A DNA stretch of 64,000 bases from Pseudomonas sp. BGI-2. Lineage in GTDB: Bacteria > Pseudomonadota > Gammaproteobacteria > Pseudomonadales > Pseudomonadaceae. Within the stretch, counting starts at the first letter, position 1; every line of letters starts with the position of its first letter. Both the position numbers and the translations under genes were made by a program. The notes under the pieces are model-generated. The model made no database searches and was not told where the DNA came from. It saw only the letters and a list, made by a program, of their open reading frames with translations. Positions 45,188 through 55,800 of the stretch are shown here, piece by piece. The stretch covers positions 1 to 64,000 of the forward strand of contig NZ_SISB01000030.1 in NCBI RefSeq assembly GCF_004310295.1, given 5' to 3'.

Positions 45188-46603
45188 ATCCCCGTCCGAA
45201 CCGTAGAACCTGCCTCATTTGTAAAAAACGAGCCTTTGCGTCCAAAGATAAAGGCCAAATCCAGCGACAACCTGATCCACACCCGCAGCTTCACCGGCCT
45301 GTTCCGCACACTGCGCTTGAGCGGCACGGGCGTATTGTTTTTACTGTTCTTCGGCACCGTGTGGCTGAACTGGGGCGACCGTCAGGCGGTGCTCTGGGAC
45401 CTTTCCGAAAGCAAATTCCACATTTTCGGCGCAACCTTCTGGCCTCAGGACTTCATCCTGCTCTCGGCGCTGCTGATCATCGCCGCGTTCGGCCTGTTCG
45501 CGATCACCGTGTTCGCCGGCAGGGTCTGGTGCGGTTACACCTGCCCGCAGAGCTCCTGGACCTGGATCTTCATGTGGTGCGAGAAGATCACCGAAGGCGA
45601 ACGCAACCAGCGGATCAAATTGCAAGCCGCGCCCTGGGGCCTGAACAAACTGATCCGCCGCTCGGCCAAGCACACCCTGTGGCTGGCCATCAGCCTGCTC
45701 ACCGGGCTGACCTTTGTTGGCTACTTCACGCCGATCCGGCCGCTGGCCGAAGAGCTGCTGACCCTGCAGATGGGGGGTGTCAGCCTGTTCTGGGTACTGT
45801 TTTTCACCGGCGCAACTTACATCAACGCCGGTTGGCTGCGTGAAGCGGTGTGCATGCACATGTGCCCGTATGCGCGGTTCCAGAGTGTGATGTTCGACAA
45901 AGACACCCTGACCATTTCCTACGACGTGGCCCGTGGTGAAAACCGTGGCCCGCGCAAACGTGAGGTGAAACCGGCCGAGGTGGGCCTGGGTGATTGCATC
46001 GATTGTCAGGTGTGCGTGCAGGTCTGCCCGACCGGAATCGACATTCGCGATGGTTTGCAGATGGAGTGCATCGGCTGCGCGGCATGTATCGACGCCTGCG
46101 ATTCGATCATGGACAAAATGGGCTATGCGCGTGGCTTGATCAGCTATACCTCGGAGCATGAGTTGCAAGGTGGCAAGACCCACCTGTTGCGGCCGCGGCT
46201 GATCGGTTACACCGCGGTGCTGCTGGTGATGATCGGCGCCCTCGCCCTCGCCTTGGTCGAACGGCCGATGGTGTCGTTGGACGTGAGCAAAGACCGTGGC
46301 CTGTTCCGCGAGAACAGTCAGGGGCAGATCGAAAACATCTACAGCCTGAAGGTCATCAACAAGACTCAGCTGCGTCAGGAGTACCAACTGAACCTGGTGG
46401 ATGGCGAAGGCTTCCAGCTGCAAGGCAAGACCGAGCTGAGCCTGGCGCCGGGTGAGATTGTGGATGTGCCGGTGTCGGTGGCAATGCTGGCGGACCGGCC
46501 GAACAGCAGCTCGCAGACAATCAGCTTCAAGATTGTCGACAGTGACGAGCCAGACATCTATAGCGTGGCCAAAAGCCGGTTTGTTGCGCCGATGAACCGT
46601 TGA
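45176..46603 (+). CDS. ccoG: Cytochrome c oxidase accessory protein CcoG (RdxA/FixG)
   Basis: 475 residues. Five or so membrane segments (FTGLFRTLRLSGTGVLFLLF, FILLSALLIIAAFGLFAIT, and later ones near 180, 215 and 345) surround a double 4Fe-4S ferredoxin domain (CIDCQVCVQVCPTG, MECIGCAACIDACD). Additional cysteine motifs WCGYTCPQ and CMHMCPYARFQ are conserved. The C-terminus is a periplasmic Ig-like domain. CcoG assists copper delivery to cbb3 oxidase. The structural ccoNOPQ genes are not nearby, and no clear Anr box was found upstream. The start region carries a tandem duplication; the frame could also begin at 45152. Confidence 0.9.
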   Translation: MSERIPVRTVEPASFVKNEPLRPKIKAKSSDNLIHTRSFTGLFRTLRLSGTGVLFLLFFGTVWLNWGDRQAVLWDLSESKFHIFGATFWPQDFILLSALLIIAAFGLFAITVFAGRVWCGYTCPQSSWTWIFMWCEKITEGERNQRIKLQAAPWGLNKLIRRSAKHTLWLAISLLTGLTFVGYFTPIRPLAEELLTLQMGGVSLFWVLFFTGATYINAGWLREAVCMHMCPYARFQSVMFDKDTLTISYDVARGENRGPRKREVKPAEVGLGDCIDCQVCVQVCPTGIDIRDGLQMECIGCAACIDACDSIMDKMGYARGLISYTSEHELQGGKTHLLRPRLIGYTAVLLVMIGALALALVERPMVSLDVSKDRGLFRENSQGQIENIYSLKVINKTQLRQEYQLNLVDGEGFQLQGKTELSLAPGEIVDVPVSVAMLADRPNSSSQTISFKIVDSDEPDIYSVAKSRFVAPMNR

Positions 46604-46621
46604 TCCCTTAGACTACGGTGC

Positions 46622-46661
46622 TGCCATTCGCGGGCGGCGTTCCGACTTGCCCGCGAAGAGT
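46622..46661. repeat. Degenerate REP palindrome
   Basis: CCATTCGCGGGCGGCGTTCCG faces ACTTGCCCGCGAAG in the short gap between ccoG and the MocR gene. It is a compact, diverged REP. Confidence 0.55.
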
Positions 46662-46701
46662 TCACCTCGATTTTTCTGAATGACACCAATCCAGGCACTC
46701 G

Positions 46702-48111
46702 ATGAAACGCTACGAAAAATTCGCCGACGACATCGCTGAACTGATCCGCTCCGGCGTCCTCGGCCCCGGCCAGCGCGTGCCGTCGGTGCGCTACGCCAGC
46801 CAGACTTACGGGGTCAGCCCGTCCACCGTGTTCCAGGCCTATTACCTGCTCGAACGCCGTGGCCTGATCCGCGCCCGGCCGCGCTCCGGCTACTTCGTCA
46901 ACGCGCACGCGCCGAGCCCGTTTTCTGAGCCGGTGATCAGCAGTCAGGTCAACGAATCCACCGAAGTCGACGTCAGCGAACTGGTGTTCTCGGTCCTCGA
47001 CTCGATCAAGGACCCGACCACCGTGCCCTTCGGCTCGGCCTTCCCCAGCCCGACCCTGTTCCCGTTGCAGCGCCTGTCCCGCTCCCTGGCCAGCGCCGCC
47101 CGGGACATGGACCCGCGAATGGTCGTCACCGACATGTCGCCGGGCAACCCGCAGCTGCGTCGCCAGATTGCCCTGCGTTACATGGTCGGCGGGCTGATGC
47201 TGCCGATGGAGGAATTGCTGATCACCAACGGTGCGCTGGAAGCGCTGAACCTGTGCCTGCAAGCGGTCACCGAGCCCGGCGACCTGGTGGCCATCGAAGC
47301 CCCGGCGTTCTATGCCTGCCTGCAAATACTGGAACGGCTGAAGCTCAAAGCCGTCGAGATCCCGGTGCACCCGCGCGACGGTATCGACCTGGGCGTGCTC
47401 GCCCAAACCCTGGAACGCCACCCGATCAAGGCGTGCTGGTGCATGACCAGTTTCCAGAACCCGATGGGCGCAACCATGCCCGAGGCCAAGAAGCAGGAGC
47501 TGGTCGAGTTATTGCGCAGCCACCAAGTGCCGCTGATAGAGGACGACGTCTACGCCGAACTCTATTACGGTCAACAGGCACCGAAACCGGCCAAGGCGTT
47601 TGATACCGAAGGGCTGGTGATGCATTGCGGTTCCTTCGCCAAGAGCCTGGCCCCGGGCTACCGCATTGGCTGGGTCGCCGCCGGGCGTTACGCGCAGAAG
47701 ATCGAGCGCCTGAAACTCATGACCTCGCTGTGCGCCTCGATGCCGGCCCAGGCCGCCATCGCCGACTACCTGCAACACGGCGGCTACGACCGGCACTTGC
47801 GCAAACTGCGTTATGCCCTGGAAGAACAGCAAAGCGCCATGCTCGCCGCCATCGCCCGCTACTTCCCGGCGCAGACACGCGTCAGCCAACCGGCCGGGGG
47901 CTACTTTTTGTGGCTGGAACTGCCGCCGCAGATGGATTCGCTGAAGTTGTTTCAGATGGCATTGGCGCAAGGCATCAGCATCGCGCCGGGGCCGATCTTT
48001 TCACCGACGCAGCGGTTCAGGAATTGTATTCGGTTGAATTATGGGAGCCCGTGGACCGAGGATTCGGAGAAGGCGATGGAGACGTTGGGGCGGATAGTGC
48101 GGTCATTCTGA
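46702..48111 (+). CDS. MocR-type regulator (GntR HTH fused to aminotransferase domain)
   Basis: 469 residues. Residues 1-70 form a GntR winged helix (YEKFADDIAELIRSGVLGPG, YGVSPSTVFQAYYLLERRGLI). The rest is a fold-type I PLP domain with NGALEALNLCLQAV, CWCMTSFQNPMGATM, EDDVYAELYYG, the PLP lysine in HCGSFAKSLAPGYRIGW (near 315) and the C-terminal NCIRLNYGSPW. Proteins of this class sense an amino compound through PLP and act as transcription factors. The regulated gene is not evident; the SDR gene downstream is convergent. Confidence 0.9.
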   Translation: MKRYEKFADDIAELIRSGVLGPGQRVPSVRYASQTYGVSPSTVFQAYYLLERRGLIRARPRSGYFVNAHAPSPFSEPVISSQVNESTEVDVSELVFSVLDSIKDPTTVPFGSAFPSPTLFPLQRLSRSLASAARDMDPRMVVTDMSPGNPQLRRQIALRYMVGGLMLPMEELLITNGALEALNLCLQAVTEPGDLVAIEAPAFYACLQILERLKLKAVEIPVHPRDGIDLGVLAQTLERHPIKACWCMTSFQNPMGATMPEAKKQELVELLRSHQVPLIEDDVYAELYYGQQAPKPAKAFDTEGLVMHCGSFAKSLAPGYRIGWVAAGRYAQKIERLKLMTSLCASMPAQAAIADYLQHGGYDRHLRKLRYALEEQQSAMLAAIARYFPAQTRVSQPAGGYFLWLELPPQMDSLKLFQMALAQGISIAPGPIFSPTQRFRNCIRLNYGSPWTEDSEKAMETLGRIVRSF

Positions 48112-48204
48112 CGATTCTGTGTTGTTTGATAGATTGCTATCGCGAGCTTGCTCCGGGCGGCGATCCGACGATGAGGCCGACCCGGTTAACACAAGTCTTA
48201 GAGA

Positions 48205-48951
48205 TTAACGCCCGCCGCCAAGATCAACGAAAGTCCCCGTCGCATAAGAAGCCTTGTCCGACAGCAACCAGATAATCGCCTCAGCCACTTCATCCGGCCG
48301 GCCACCGCGAGCCATCGGGATTGCCGATTCGAGCTTGCTGACCCGATCCGGATCACCGCTCAGCGCATGGAAGTCGGTGTAGATAAACCCCGGCCGCACC
48401 GCATTGACGCGAATCCCCTCGCCCGCCACTTCCTTGGACAGGCCGATGGTGAAGCTGTCGAGGGCGCCTTTGGAGGCGGCGTAATCCACGTATTCGTTGG
48501 GTGAGCCCAAACGCGAGGCCACCGAAGACACGTTGACGATGCTGCCGCCCTGCCCGCCATGTTTGGGCGACATGCGCATGATCGCGTGCTTGGCGCAGAG
48601 GATGGGCGCCAGGACGTTGGTCTTGAGGGTTTTGAGAATGCGGAACTCGGACATTTCGTCAACGCGGGATTTGTGCCCGACGGTGCCGGCGTTGTTCACC
48701 AGCGCCGTGACTCGACCCAGCTCGGTGTCGACACGGTGGAACAGACTGATCACTTCGTCTTCGATGCTGACGTCGGCGCGCACCGCAATGGCTTGAGCGC
48801 CCAGTGCGCGAACTTGCGCCAATACACTATGCGCAGCCGATTCGTCGGCCTGATAGTTGATACAGATCCGATAGCCAAGCCCTGCGGCCAACAGCGCGGT
48901 TGCAGCGCCGATACCACGGCCGCCGCCGGTGATGACAATGACCTTGTCCAT
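48205..48951 (-). CDS. SDR family oxidoreductase
   Basis: 248 residues, classical short-chain dehydrogenase. TGGGRGIG (residues 8-15) binds NAD(P), and NNAG lies near 85. The catalytic Ser-Tyr-Lys appears as VNVSSVASRLG and YVDYAASKGAL, and the C-terminus is VDLGGGR. It resembles the YgfF-like glucose-1-dehydrogenase group. The likely activity is oxidation or reduction of a sugar or hydroxy compound with NAD(P); the substrate is not assignable. It is convergent with the MocR gene. Confidence 0.88.
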   Translation of the reverse strand: MDKVIVITGGGRGIGAATALLAAGLGYRICINYQADESAAHSVLAQVRALGAQAIAVRADVSIEDEVISLFHRVDTELGRVTALVNNAGTVGHKSRVDEMSEFRILKTLKTNVLAPILCAKHAIMRMSPKHGGQGGSIVNVSSVASRLGSPNEYVDYAASKGALDSFTIGLSKEVAGEGIRVNAVRPGFIYTDFHALSGDPDRVSKLESAIPMARGGRPDEVAEAIIWLLSDKASYATGTFVDLGGGR

Positions 48952-49043
48952 GCTGACTTTCCCCCTTCACGCGTAAGCAGTCGGGGCCAAGAGTAACCGC
49001 CATTGCCGGTTTTTGCATGGTCTCACATCAATCACAACGGTAT

Positions 49044-51125
49044 TCAAGCCGTCGTCAATCGTTCCCCGCGAACAATGTCGGCCATGAAGCGATCCGCCGG
49101 CAGAGGATGGCCGAGCAGGAAGCCCTGCAATGAATCGCAGCCCAGTTTGGTCAGGAAGTCTTGCTGGACACCGGTCTCCACGCCTTCAGCCACGATGCGC
49201 AAACCCAACGCCTGGCCGAGGGCGACGATGGCCGAAACGATGGCCGCGTCGTCACTGTCGTGTTCCAGATCGCGGACGAAACCGCGGTCGATCTTCAGTT
49301 CGTTGGCCGGCAGACGCTTGAGGTACATCAAACTCGAATAGCCGGTGCCGAAGTCATCGATGGACAGGTCGACGCCCATTTCCGAGAGTTCCTGAAGCAC
49401 CGTCATGCTCGCATCGGCATCGCTCATGGCGGTGGTTTCGGTGATTTCCAGAGTCAGGCTATTGGCCGGCAGCTGATGCGTGGCCAAGGCCTTGGAGACG
49501 CTCTTGACCAGGCCCGTATGGCAGAACTGCAACGCCGAGAGATTTACGGCAATGCGCCAGTCGGTGTAGCCACGGACGTACCACTCGCGCATTTGGCGGC
49601 AGGCTTCGTTCAGGACCCATTCACCAATGGGAATGATCAGCCCGGTCCGTTCCGCGAGGTCGATAAACTTGTCCGGCAGCAACATGCCCTGGGTCGGATG
49701 CTCCCAGCGCAGCAGCGCCTCGGCGCCCACCGGGCGGCCATTGCCGGCGTCGAACTTGGGCTGGTAATAGAGGCTGAATTGCTGCTGATCGAGGGCGTTG
49801 CGCAAATCCTGCAGCAGTTGCAGCTGTTTGCGCGCGTTGCTGTTCATCGAGGCGTCGAAGAAGCTGTAGCCGTTTTTCCCGGCGCCCTTGGCGTGGTACA
49901 TCGCCGCATCGGCGTTCATCAGCAATTCCTGGGCAGTCTGGCCGTTGCCCGGGTACAGCGCGATGCCAACGCTGGCGGAAATCTGCAGCTCATGTTCGGC
50001 GACGCGGAACGAACTGCCGATCAGCCCGACCTGACGCGCCGCCAGGCTCAACGCGTCATTTGGCTCGCCGAGCCGCACCAGCAACACGAACTCATCGCCA
50101 CCGATTCGCGCCAACGTGTCCTGACTGCGCATGTCCTCGCGCAGGCGCAAACCGACCTCACGCAACAACTGATCGCCCATGTGGTGGCCGAACGCATCGT
50201 TGACCGGTTTGAAACCGTCCAGGTCGATGAACATCAGCGCGAAACAACCGCCCTGCTCCTGAACCTTGGACATGGCCTGCTCGATGCGGTCGGCCAGCAA
50301 CATGCGATTGGGCAGTCCCGTCAGGGTGTCGTGCAGGGCCAGTTGGGTCAGCTCACGGTTGGCTTCCGTCAGCGAGCGCGCCAGGTCCGCAGTGCGGGCC
50401 TCAAGACGTGCATCGAGCACCGAGGTCAACAAGGCGATGCTCAATACCGCGAGCGTGGTGATCAGTACCAGATTGTCGAGGCCTTTGCCGTTCAAGCCGC
50501 TGATGGCGGCGCCACAGAAACTGCCGTCCGGGAATCGCGCCGCGGCCATGGCGGTGTAGTGCATGCCGACGATGGCGAGGCCCATGATCACCGCGGCACC
50601 GGCGCGTAACAGACCCACATACGGCGTGTGCTGGCGCAGGTGGAAGGCAATCCATAACGCTGCGCCGGAAGCGCCAACGGCGATGAGCAGCGACGCACCG
50701 AACAGCGTCGGGTCGTAATCGATACCCGGCTGCATGCGCATGGCGGCCATGCCCGTGTAATGCATGGCGCTGATCCCGGCCCCCATGATCAACGCGCCGA
50801 ACGCCAGTTGCCAGCTCGGCAGCCGTGGCTGGCTGACCAGCCACAGGGCAAAGCCGCAGGACAGGATCGCGGTCAGCAGCGAGAGTGCCGTGAGGGTGAA
50901 GTCGTAACCCAGGTCGATGGGCAATGTGAACGCGAGCATGCCGATAAAGTGCATCGACCAGACGCCAACGCCCATGGCAAAGGCGCCGCCCGCCGTCCAT
51001 AGAAACACGGCGCGGCCTTTGGCCGTGGAGATGCGTTCGGTCAGGTCGAGCGCGGTATAGGAGGCGAGAATCGCTACGCAGAGCGAAATGATAACCAGCG
51101 TGGGTGAATAGCTACCGATGAGCAT
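49044..51125 (-). CDS. mucR: MHYT-GGDEF-EAL cyclic-di-GMP protein, MucR-like
   Basis: 693 residues from the ATG at 51125. The N-terminal seven-helix MHYT sensor has the motifs MHFIGM, MHYTGMAAM and MHYTAMAAA. GGDEF is intact (RIGGDEFVLL, near 345) with an RSQD inhibitory site five residues before it. EAL is also intact (GAEALLRWEHP, near 470; later TETTAMSD and DDFGTGYSSL). Both diguanylate cyclase and phosphodiesterase activities are therefore possible. Layout and size match MucR of P. aeruginosa, which affects alginate and biofilm dispersal; orthology is inferred from architecture. MHYT is thought to sense diatomic gases through copper. Confidence 0.88.
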   Translation of the reverse strand: MLIGSYSPTLVIISLCVAILASYTALDLTERISTAKGRAVFLWTAGGAFAMGVGVWSMHFIGMLAFTLPIDLGYDFTLTALSLLTAILSCGFALWLVSQPRLPSWQLAFGALIMGAGISAMHYTGMAAMRMQPGIDYDPTLFGASLLIAVGASGAALWIAFHLRQHTPYVGLLRAGAAVIMGLAIVGMHYTAMAAARFPDGSFCGAAISGLNGKGLDNLVLITTLAVLSIALLTSVLDARLEARTADLARSLTEANRELTQLALHDTLTGLPNRMLLADRIEQAMSKVQEQGGCFALMFIDLDGFKPVNDAFGHHMGDQLLREVGLRLREDMRSQDTLARIGGDEFVLLVRLGEPNDALSLAARQVGLIGSSFRVAEHELQISASVGIALYPGNGQTAQELLMNADAAMYHAKGAGKNGYSFFDASMNSNARKQLQLLQDLRNALDQQQFSLYYQPKFDAGNGRPVGAEALLRWEHPTQGMLLPDKFIDLAERTGLIIPIGEWVLNEACRQMREWYVRGYTDWRIAVNLSALQFCHTGLVKSVSKALATHQLPANSLTLEITETTAMSDADASMTVLQELSEMGVDLSIDDFGTGYSSLMYLKRLPANELKIDRGFVRDLEHDSDDAAIVSAIVALGQALGLRIVAEGVETGVQQDFLTKLGCDSLQGFLLGHPLPADRFMADIVRGERLTTA

Positions 51126-51287
51126 GTGACTTCTCGCGATCGCCCCACCGTACTGCTTCCGTTCTCGGGAGGGCAAATCGGGCGATTGTACTGATTGCAC
51201 AAAAGAACGCACTGACAAAAGTAATCAAATGGCCATCAAACCGATGAAACGCTTGTTTGACTCCCCAATGGCTTACGCATCCGCTCG

Positions 51288-51402
51288 TAGCAGCTGTCGA
51301 GCCTGCGAGGCTGCGTTCGGCGGCGCAGTCGTCGTAAAACCTGTGCATGAGGTCTTCCTGAAACACCGCACCGCCCGATTTCACGACAGCTGCTACAGGG
51401 AC
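51288..51402. repeat. GTAGCAGCTG-type inverted repeat
   Basis: CGTAGCAGCTGTCGAGCCTGC at the left and ACGACAGCTGCTACAGG at the right bound an element with inner CGAGGCTGCGTTCGGCGGCGC. It lies between the divergently oriented upstream region of mucR and the 3' end of opmB, just beyond the opmB stop, and may terminate the efflux operon. Confidence 0.7.
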
Positions 51403-51406
51403 CGCG

Positions 51407-52888
51407 CTATTTGTTTTCGCTTACCTGAAGCGCCCCATCCCAACCACCGCCCAGCGCCGCAATCAGCTGCACACTGGCGATCAGACGGCTCTGCAACAGG
51501 CTCAACACGCTGCGTTCGTTATTCAACGCGGTGGCCTGGACCACCACCACACCCAGGTAAGCAATCACCCCGGCCTTGTATTGGTTTTGCGTCAAGCGAA
51601 GGGATTCACGCGCGGCATCCAGCGCTTCCTGGCGCACGCCGGCTTCGTCTTCCAGCACCTTGAGCTGCACCAGATAGTTTTCAACCTCGCGGAAACCATC
51701 GAGCACGGTCTGGCGGTACTTGGCGACGGTTTCGTCGTAGGCCGCTTCGCTGCGATCGACCTCTGCAGAGCGCTGGCCGCCATCAAACAGCGTCATGGCC
51801 AGTTGCGGTCCCACTGACCAGAAGCGGTTCGGCACGCTGATCCAGTTGGCATAGGTGCTGCTGCTGTAACCGCCATTCAGGCTCAGGGTCAGGTCCGGGT
51901 AGTAGGCGGCCTTGGCCACGCCGATGTTGGCGTTGGCCGCCATCACCGAACGCTCGGCGGATGCGATGTCCGGGCGGCGCTCGAGCAGTTGCGAAGGCAG
52001 GCTCAGCGGCACTTCGGGCAATGCCGGGATGTTCTTGGATTCGGCCAGGCTGAACTCGGCTGGCGGCAGACCGATCAATACGGCGATGGCGTTCTCGAAC
52101 TGGGCGCGTTGCCAGATCAGGTCGACCATGTCCGCCTGGGTGCTTTTGAGCTGGGTCTGGGCCTGGGCTACCGCATCCTTGCCGGAGACACCGGCGCGGT
52201 ACTGGTTTTCGGTCATTTTCAGCGAACGCTGATAGGCCACGACGGTCGCTTCCAGCAAGCGTTTCTGTTCGTCGATCACCCGCAGTTGCAGGTAGTTCTG
52301 CACCAGTTCCGATTGCTGGCTGAGGCGCATCGCCGCCAGATCGGCAAAACTGGCCTCGGCGTTGGCGGTGTCGGCTTCAAGCCCTCGGCGCAACTTGCCC
52401 CAGATGTCCGCTTCCCAGCTCACCCCGGCCTGAGCGGTGTAGGTGTCACGAATACCGCTGGAGGAACTGCTCAGGCTCGAACTGCTGCTCCCGGTGCCCT
52501 GGCTGGAGCGGTTTTTCCCGACAGTTAAATCAACCGTTGGAAAAAACGCGCCCCGGGCGCTGCGCACCAAGGCCTGGGCCTGACGGTACTGGGCTTCGGA
52601 CTGGGCGACAGTCTGGTTGGAGCTGTTGAGTTTCTCGATCAGGCCATTGAGCAGCTGATCGCCATACAACTCCCACCAGGCGCCACGGGCCAGGGAATCA
52701 CTCGGGCTGGCCTGACGCCAGCCGGCGGCTTCCTTGTACTGCATCGGCGCGGCGGCCTGCGGGCGCTGGTAATCCGGGCCGACAGCGCAAGCGCTGAGCA
52801 TCGCCACGCACAGCGCCAGGCTCAGCAAACGCGAGCCCCGGGCCGTCGCCAACGGCGTGGCCAGATTGATAAGCGAACGGTCAGTCAT
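51407..52888 (-). CDS. opmB: RND efflux outer-membrane lipoprotein OpmB (NodT family)
   Basis: 493 residues. A lipoprotein signal ends in LSAC at 31-34 (acylated C34). Two repeated TolC-like units follow (AQYRQAQALVRSARGAFFP, and later ARESLRLTQNQYKAGV), each with coiled-coil hairpins and barrel strands. It forms the outer-membrane channel of the Mux pump. The ATG at 52888 overlaps the muxC stop (ATGA), and it is the last gene of muxABC-opmB. The upstream in-frame ATG is rejected because of this coupling. Confidence 0.9.
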   Translation of the reverse strand: MTDRSLINLATPLATARGSRLLSLALCVAMLSACAVGPDYQRPQAAAPMQYKEAAGWRQASPSDSLARGAWWELYGDQLLNGLIEKLNSSNQTVAQSEAQYRQAQALVRSARGAFFPTVDLTVGKNRSSQGTGSSSSSLSSSSSGIRDTYTAQAGVSWEADIWGKLRRGLEADTANAEASFADLAAMRLSQQSELVQNYLQLRVIDEQKRLLEATVVAYQRSLKMTENQYRAGVSGKDAVAQAQTQLKSTQADMVDLIWQRAQFENAIAVLIGLPPAEFSLAESKNIPALPEVPLSLPSQLLERRPDIASAERSVMAANANIGVAKAAYYPDLTLSLNGGYSSSTYANWISVPNRFWSVGPQLAMTLFDGGQRSAEVDRSEAAYDETVAKYRQTVLDGFREVENYLVQLKVLEDEAGVRQEALDAARESLRLTQNQYKAGVIAYLGVVVVQATALNNERSVLSLLQSRLIASVQLIAALGGGWDGALQVSENK

Positions 52889-55800
52889 AGCGGAGTTTCC
52901 AAAGCAGCATCGGTACGCACTCCACGCCATTTGTTGAAGCGATGGCGCAGTTTATCGAGATAGAGGTAAACCACCGGGGTGGTGTAAAGGGTCAGCACCT
53001 GGCTGAAGATCAGCCCGCCGATGATGGTCAGACCCAACGGCTGACGCATTTCCGCACCTTCGGCGCGGCTCAGCAGCAGCGGCAATGCACCGAGGATGGC
53101 CGCCAGGGTGGTCATCAGAATCGGTCGCAGACGTTGCAGGCACGCGCTGCGAATCGACTCCAGCGGCTCCAGGCCCTGATGGCGTTCCAGTTGCAGCGCC
53201 AGGTCGATCATCAGAATGGCGTTTTTCTTCACCACGCCGATGAGCAGGAATAACCCGAGCAACGAAATCAGGCTGAACTCACCGCCCAGCGCGTAGATTG
53301 ACAGCAGTGCGCCGACCCCGGCCGACGGTAACGTCGACAAAATAGTCAGCGGATGAATGTAGCTTTCATACAGCACGCCCAACACCAGATACACCGCCAC
53401 CAGCGCGCCGAGAATCATCCACGGCTGGCTCTTCTGGGTGGCAGCAAAGGCATCGGCGGTGCCGGCCATTTTCGCGATCACGCTTTCCGGCAGACCGACC
53501 TTGGCGATGGCCCGCTCGATGGCCGCAGTGCCCTGCTCCACCGTTACCCCGTCGGCCATGTCGAACGACAGGCTTTCGGACGCGAACTGGCCTTCATGGC
53601 TGACCCGGTCGTCTTCCAGGCTGTTTTCGTAGTGGGCAATGGTCGACAGCGGAATCCGCGCGCCGTCAGCGGTGATCACTTGCACCTGCTTGAGTGTGAT
53701 CGGGTCCTGGGCGTACTTCGGATTGACCTCCATCACCACCTGGTACTGGTTGAGGCTGTCGTAAATCGTCGAAATCTGCCGCTGGCTGTAGGCGTTGTTC
53801 AGCACTGAGGTGACCATGTCCATGTCGACGCCCAGGCGCTTGGCCTGATCGCGATCAACGATCAGGGTCACCTGTTGCGCGCCCCGGCCCTCCCGAGCGT
53901 CAATCGCGGTCAGTTCCGGCAACGCTTTCAAAGCGGTGACGACTTTCGGGTACCACTCGCGCAAATCACCCAGATCGCCGCTTTGCAGGATGTAGGAATA
54001 CTGCGAGGTGGTTTGTTCGCGACCGCCACCGAATTGCAGGTCCTGATCCGCCATCAACATCAATTGCGCGCCAGGGACTTTGGGCATTTCCTTGCGCAAG
54101 CGTTCGATGACCTTCTGCGCGGAAATGTTGCGTTCCTTGATCGGTTTCAACCGCACCAGCATGAAGGCGTTGTTGGTGCCGTTGGTGCCGCCGATGAAAC
54201 CGGCAACGCTTTGCACCGCGTCATCCTTGAGCACGGCACGCCGGAAGATTTCCATTTTCGGCTGCATGACGCTGAACGACAGCCCGTCGTCGCCGCGCAC
54301 GAAACCGATCAATTGGCCAGTGTCTTGCTGCGGCATAAATGTCTTAGGAACAACGACATACAGCGCGACGTTAACGCCAACTGTCACGAACAGACTGAGT
54401 AAGGTCAACCGACGATGACGCAGCACCCAGTCGAGGCTGGTCGCGTATTTGCCGACCATCCACTCGTTGGCCCGCTGACTCCAACGCTGCAAACGGTTTT
54501 CCTGCCCCGGCGTGTGCGGCTTGAGCCAGCGGGCGCAGAGCATCGGCGTCAGCGTCAGCGACACCACCAGCGACACCACGATGGACGCCGCCAACGTGAT
54601 GGAAAACTCGCGAAACAGGCTTTCGACAATCCCGCCCATGAACAGGATCGACAGGAACACCGCCACCAGCGAAACGTTCATCGACAACAAGGTGAAGCCG
54701 ACTTCCTGCGCCCCGAGGTAGGCGGCCTTCATCGGTGATACGCCTTTGTCGATGTGCCGGGAAATGTTCTCCAGCACCACGATGGCGTCGTCCACTACCA
54801 GCCCGGTGGCCAGAATCAGCGCCATCAGCGACAGGTTGTTCAGGGAAAACCCGTAGAGGTACATCACTGCAAACGTGCCGACCAGCGACACCGGCACCGC
54901 CAAGGTCGGAATCAGCGAGGCGCGGAAGTTACCGAGAAACAGGAACACCACCAGAATCACCAGCGCCACGGCGATCAGCAGGGTCATTTCCGCTTCGTGC
55001 AGCGTGGCCTTGATCACCGGCGAACGGTCCATCGCCAGGTTCAGCTTGACGCTGGCCGGCAGCACGGCCTGCAACGCCGGCAGCTGCGCCTTGATTTCGT
55101 TGACCGTCTCGATGATGTTGGCGCCGGCCTGGCGGTTGATCACCAGCAGCACCGCCGCGTCATTGTTGAAGAAACCGCTGTTGTAGCGGTCCTCGACGCC
55201 GTCGCTGACCTTGGCCACATCCCTCAGGCGCAGTGCCGCGCCGTCCGCGTAGTGAATGATCAGCGACTCGTAATCCTTGGCTTTTTCCAGTTGATCGTTG
55301 GCTTGTACCTGCCACAGCCGCTGGCCGTCTTCAACCGAACCTTTCGGCCGGCGCACGTTGGCGTTGGCAATGGTGTTGCGCACATCGTCCAGGGCCACGC
55401 CGTACTGGTTGAGCGCCTGGGGTTCGAGCTCGATGCGCACCGCCGGCAAGGAGCTGCCGCCAATCTGCACTTCGCCCACGCCCTGCACCTGGGACAGGCT
55501 CTGGGACAGAATCGTCGAGGCCAAATCGTAGAGCTGGCCTTTTTCCAATACGTCGGAAGTCAGCGACAACACCATGATCGGCGCCTGGGACGGATTGACC
55601 TTCTTGTAGGTCGGCATGCTGCGCATCCCGCTCGGCAGCAGGTTGCGCGAGGCGTTGATCGCCGCCTGCACTTCCCGGGCGGCGCCGTTGATGTCGCGGT
55701 CCAGGTCGAATTGCAAAATCACCCGGGTCGAGCCCTGGCTGGACCGGCTGCTCATGGTGTTGACGCCGGCGATGGCGCCGAAGGAGCGCTCCAGCGGCGT

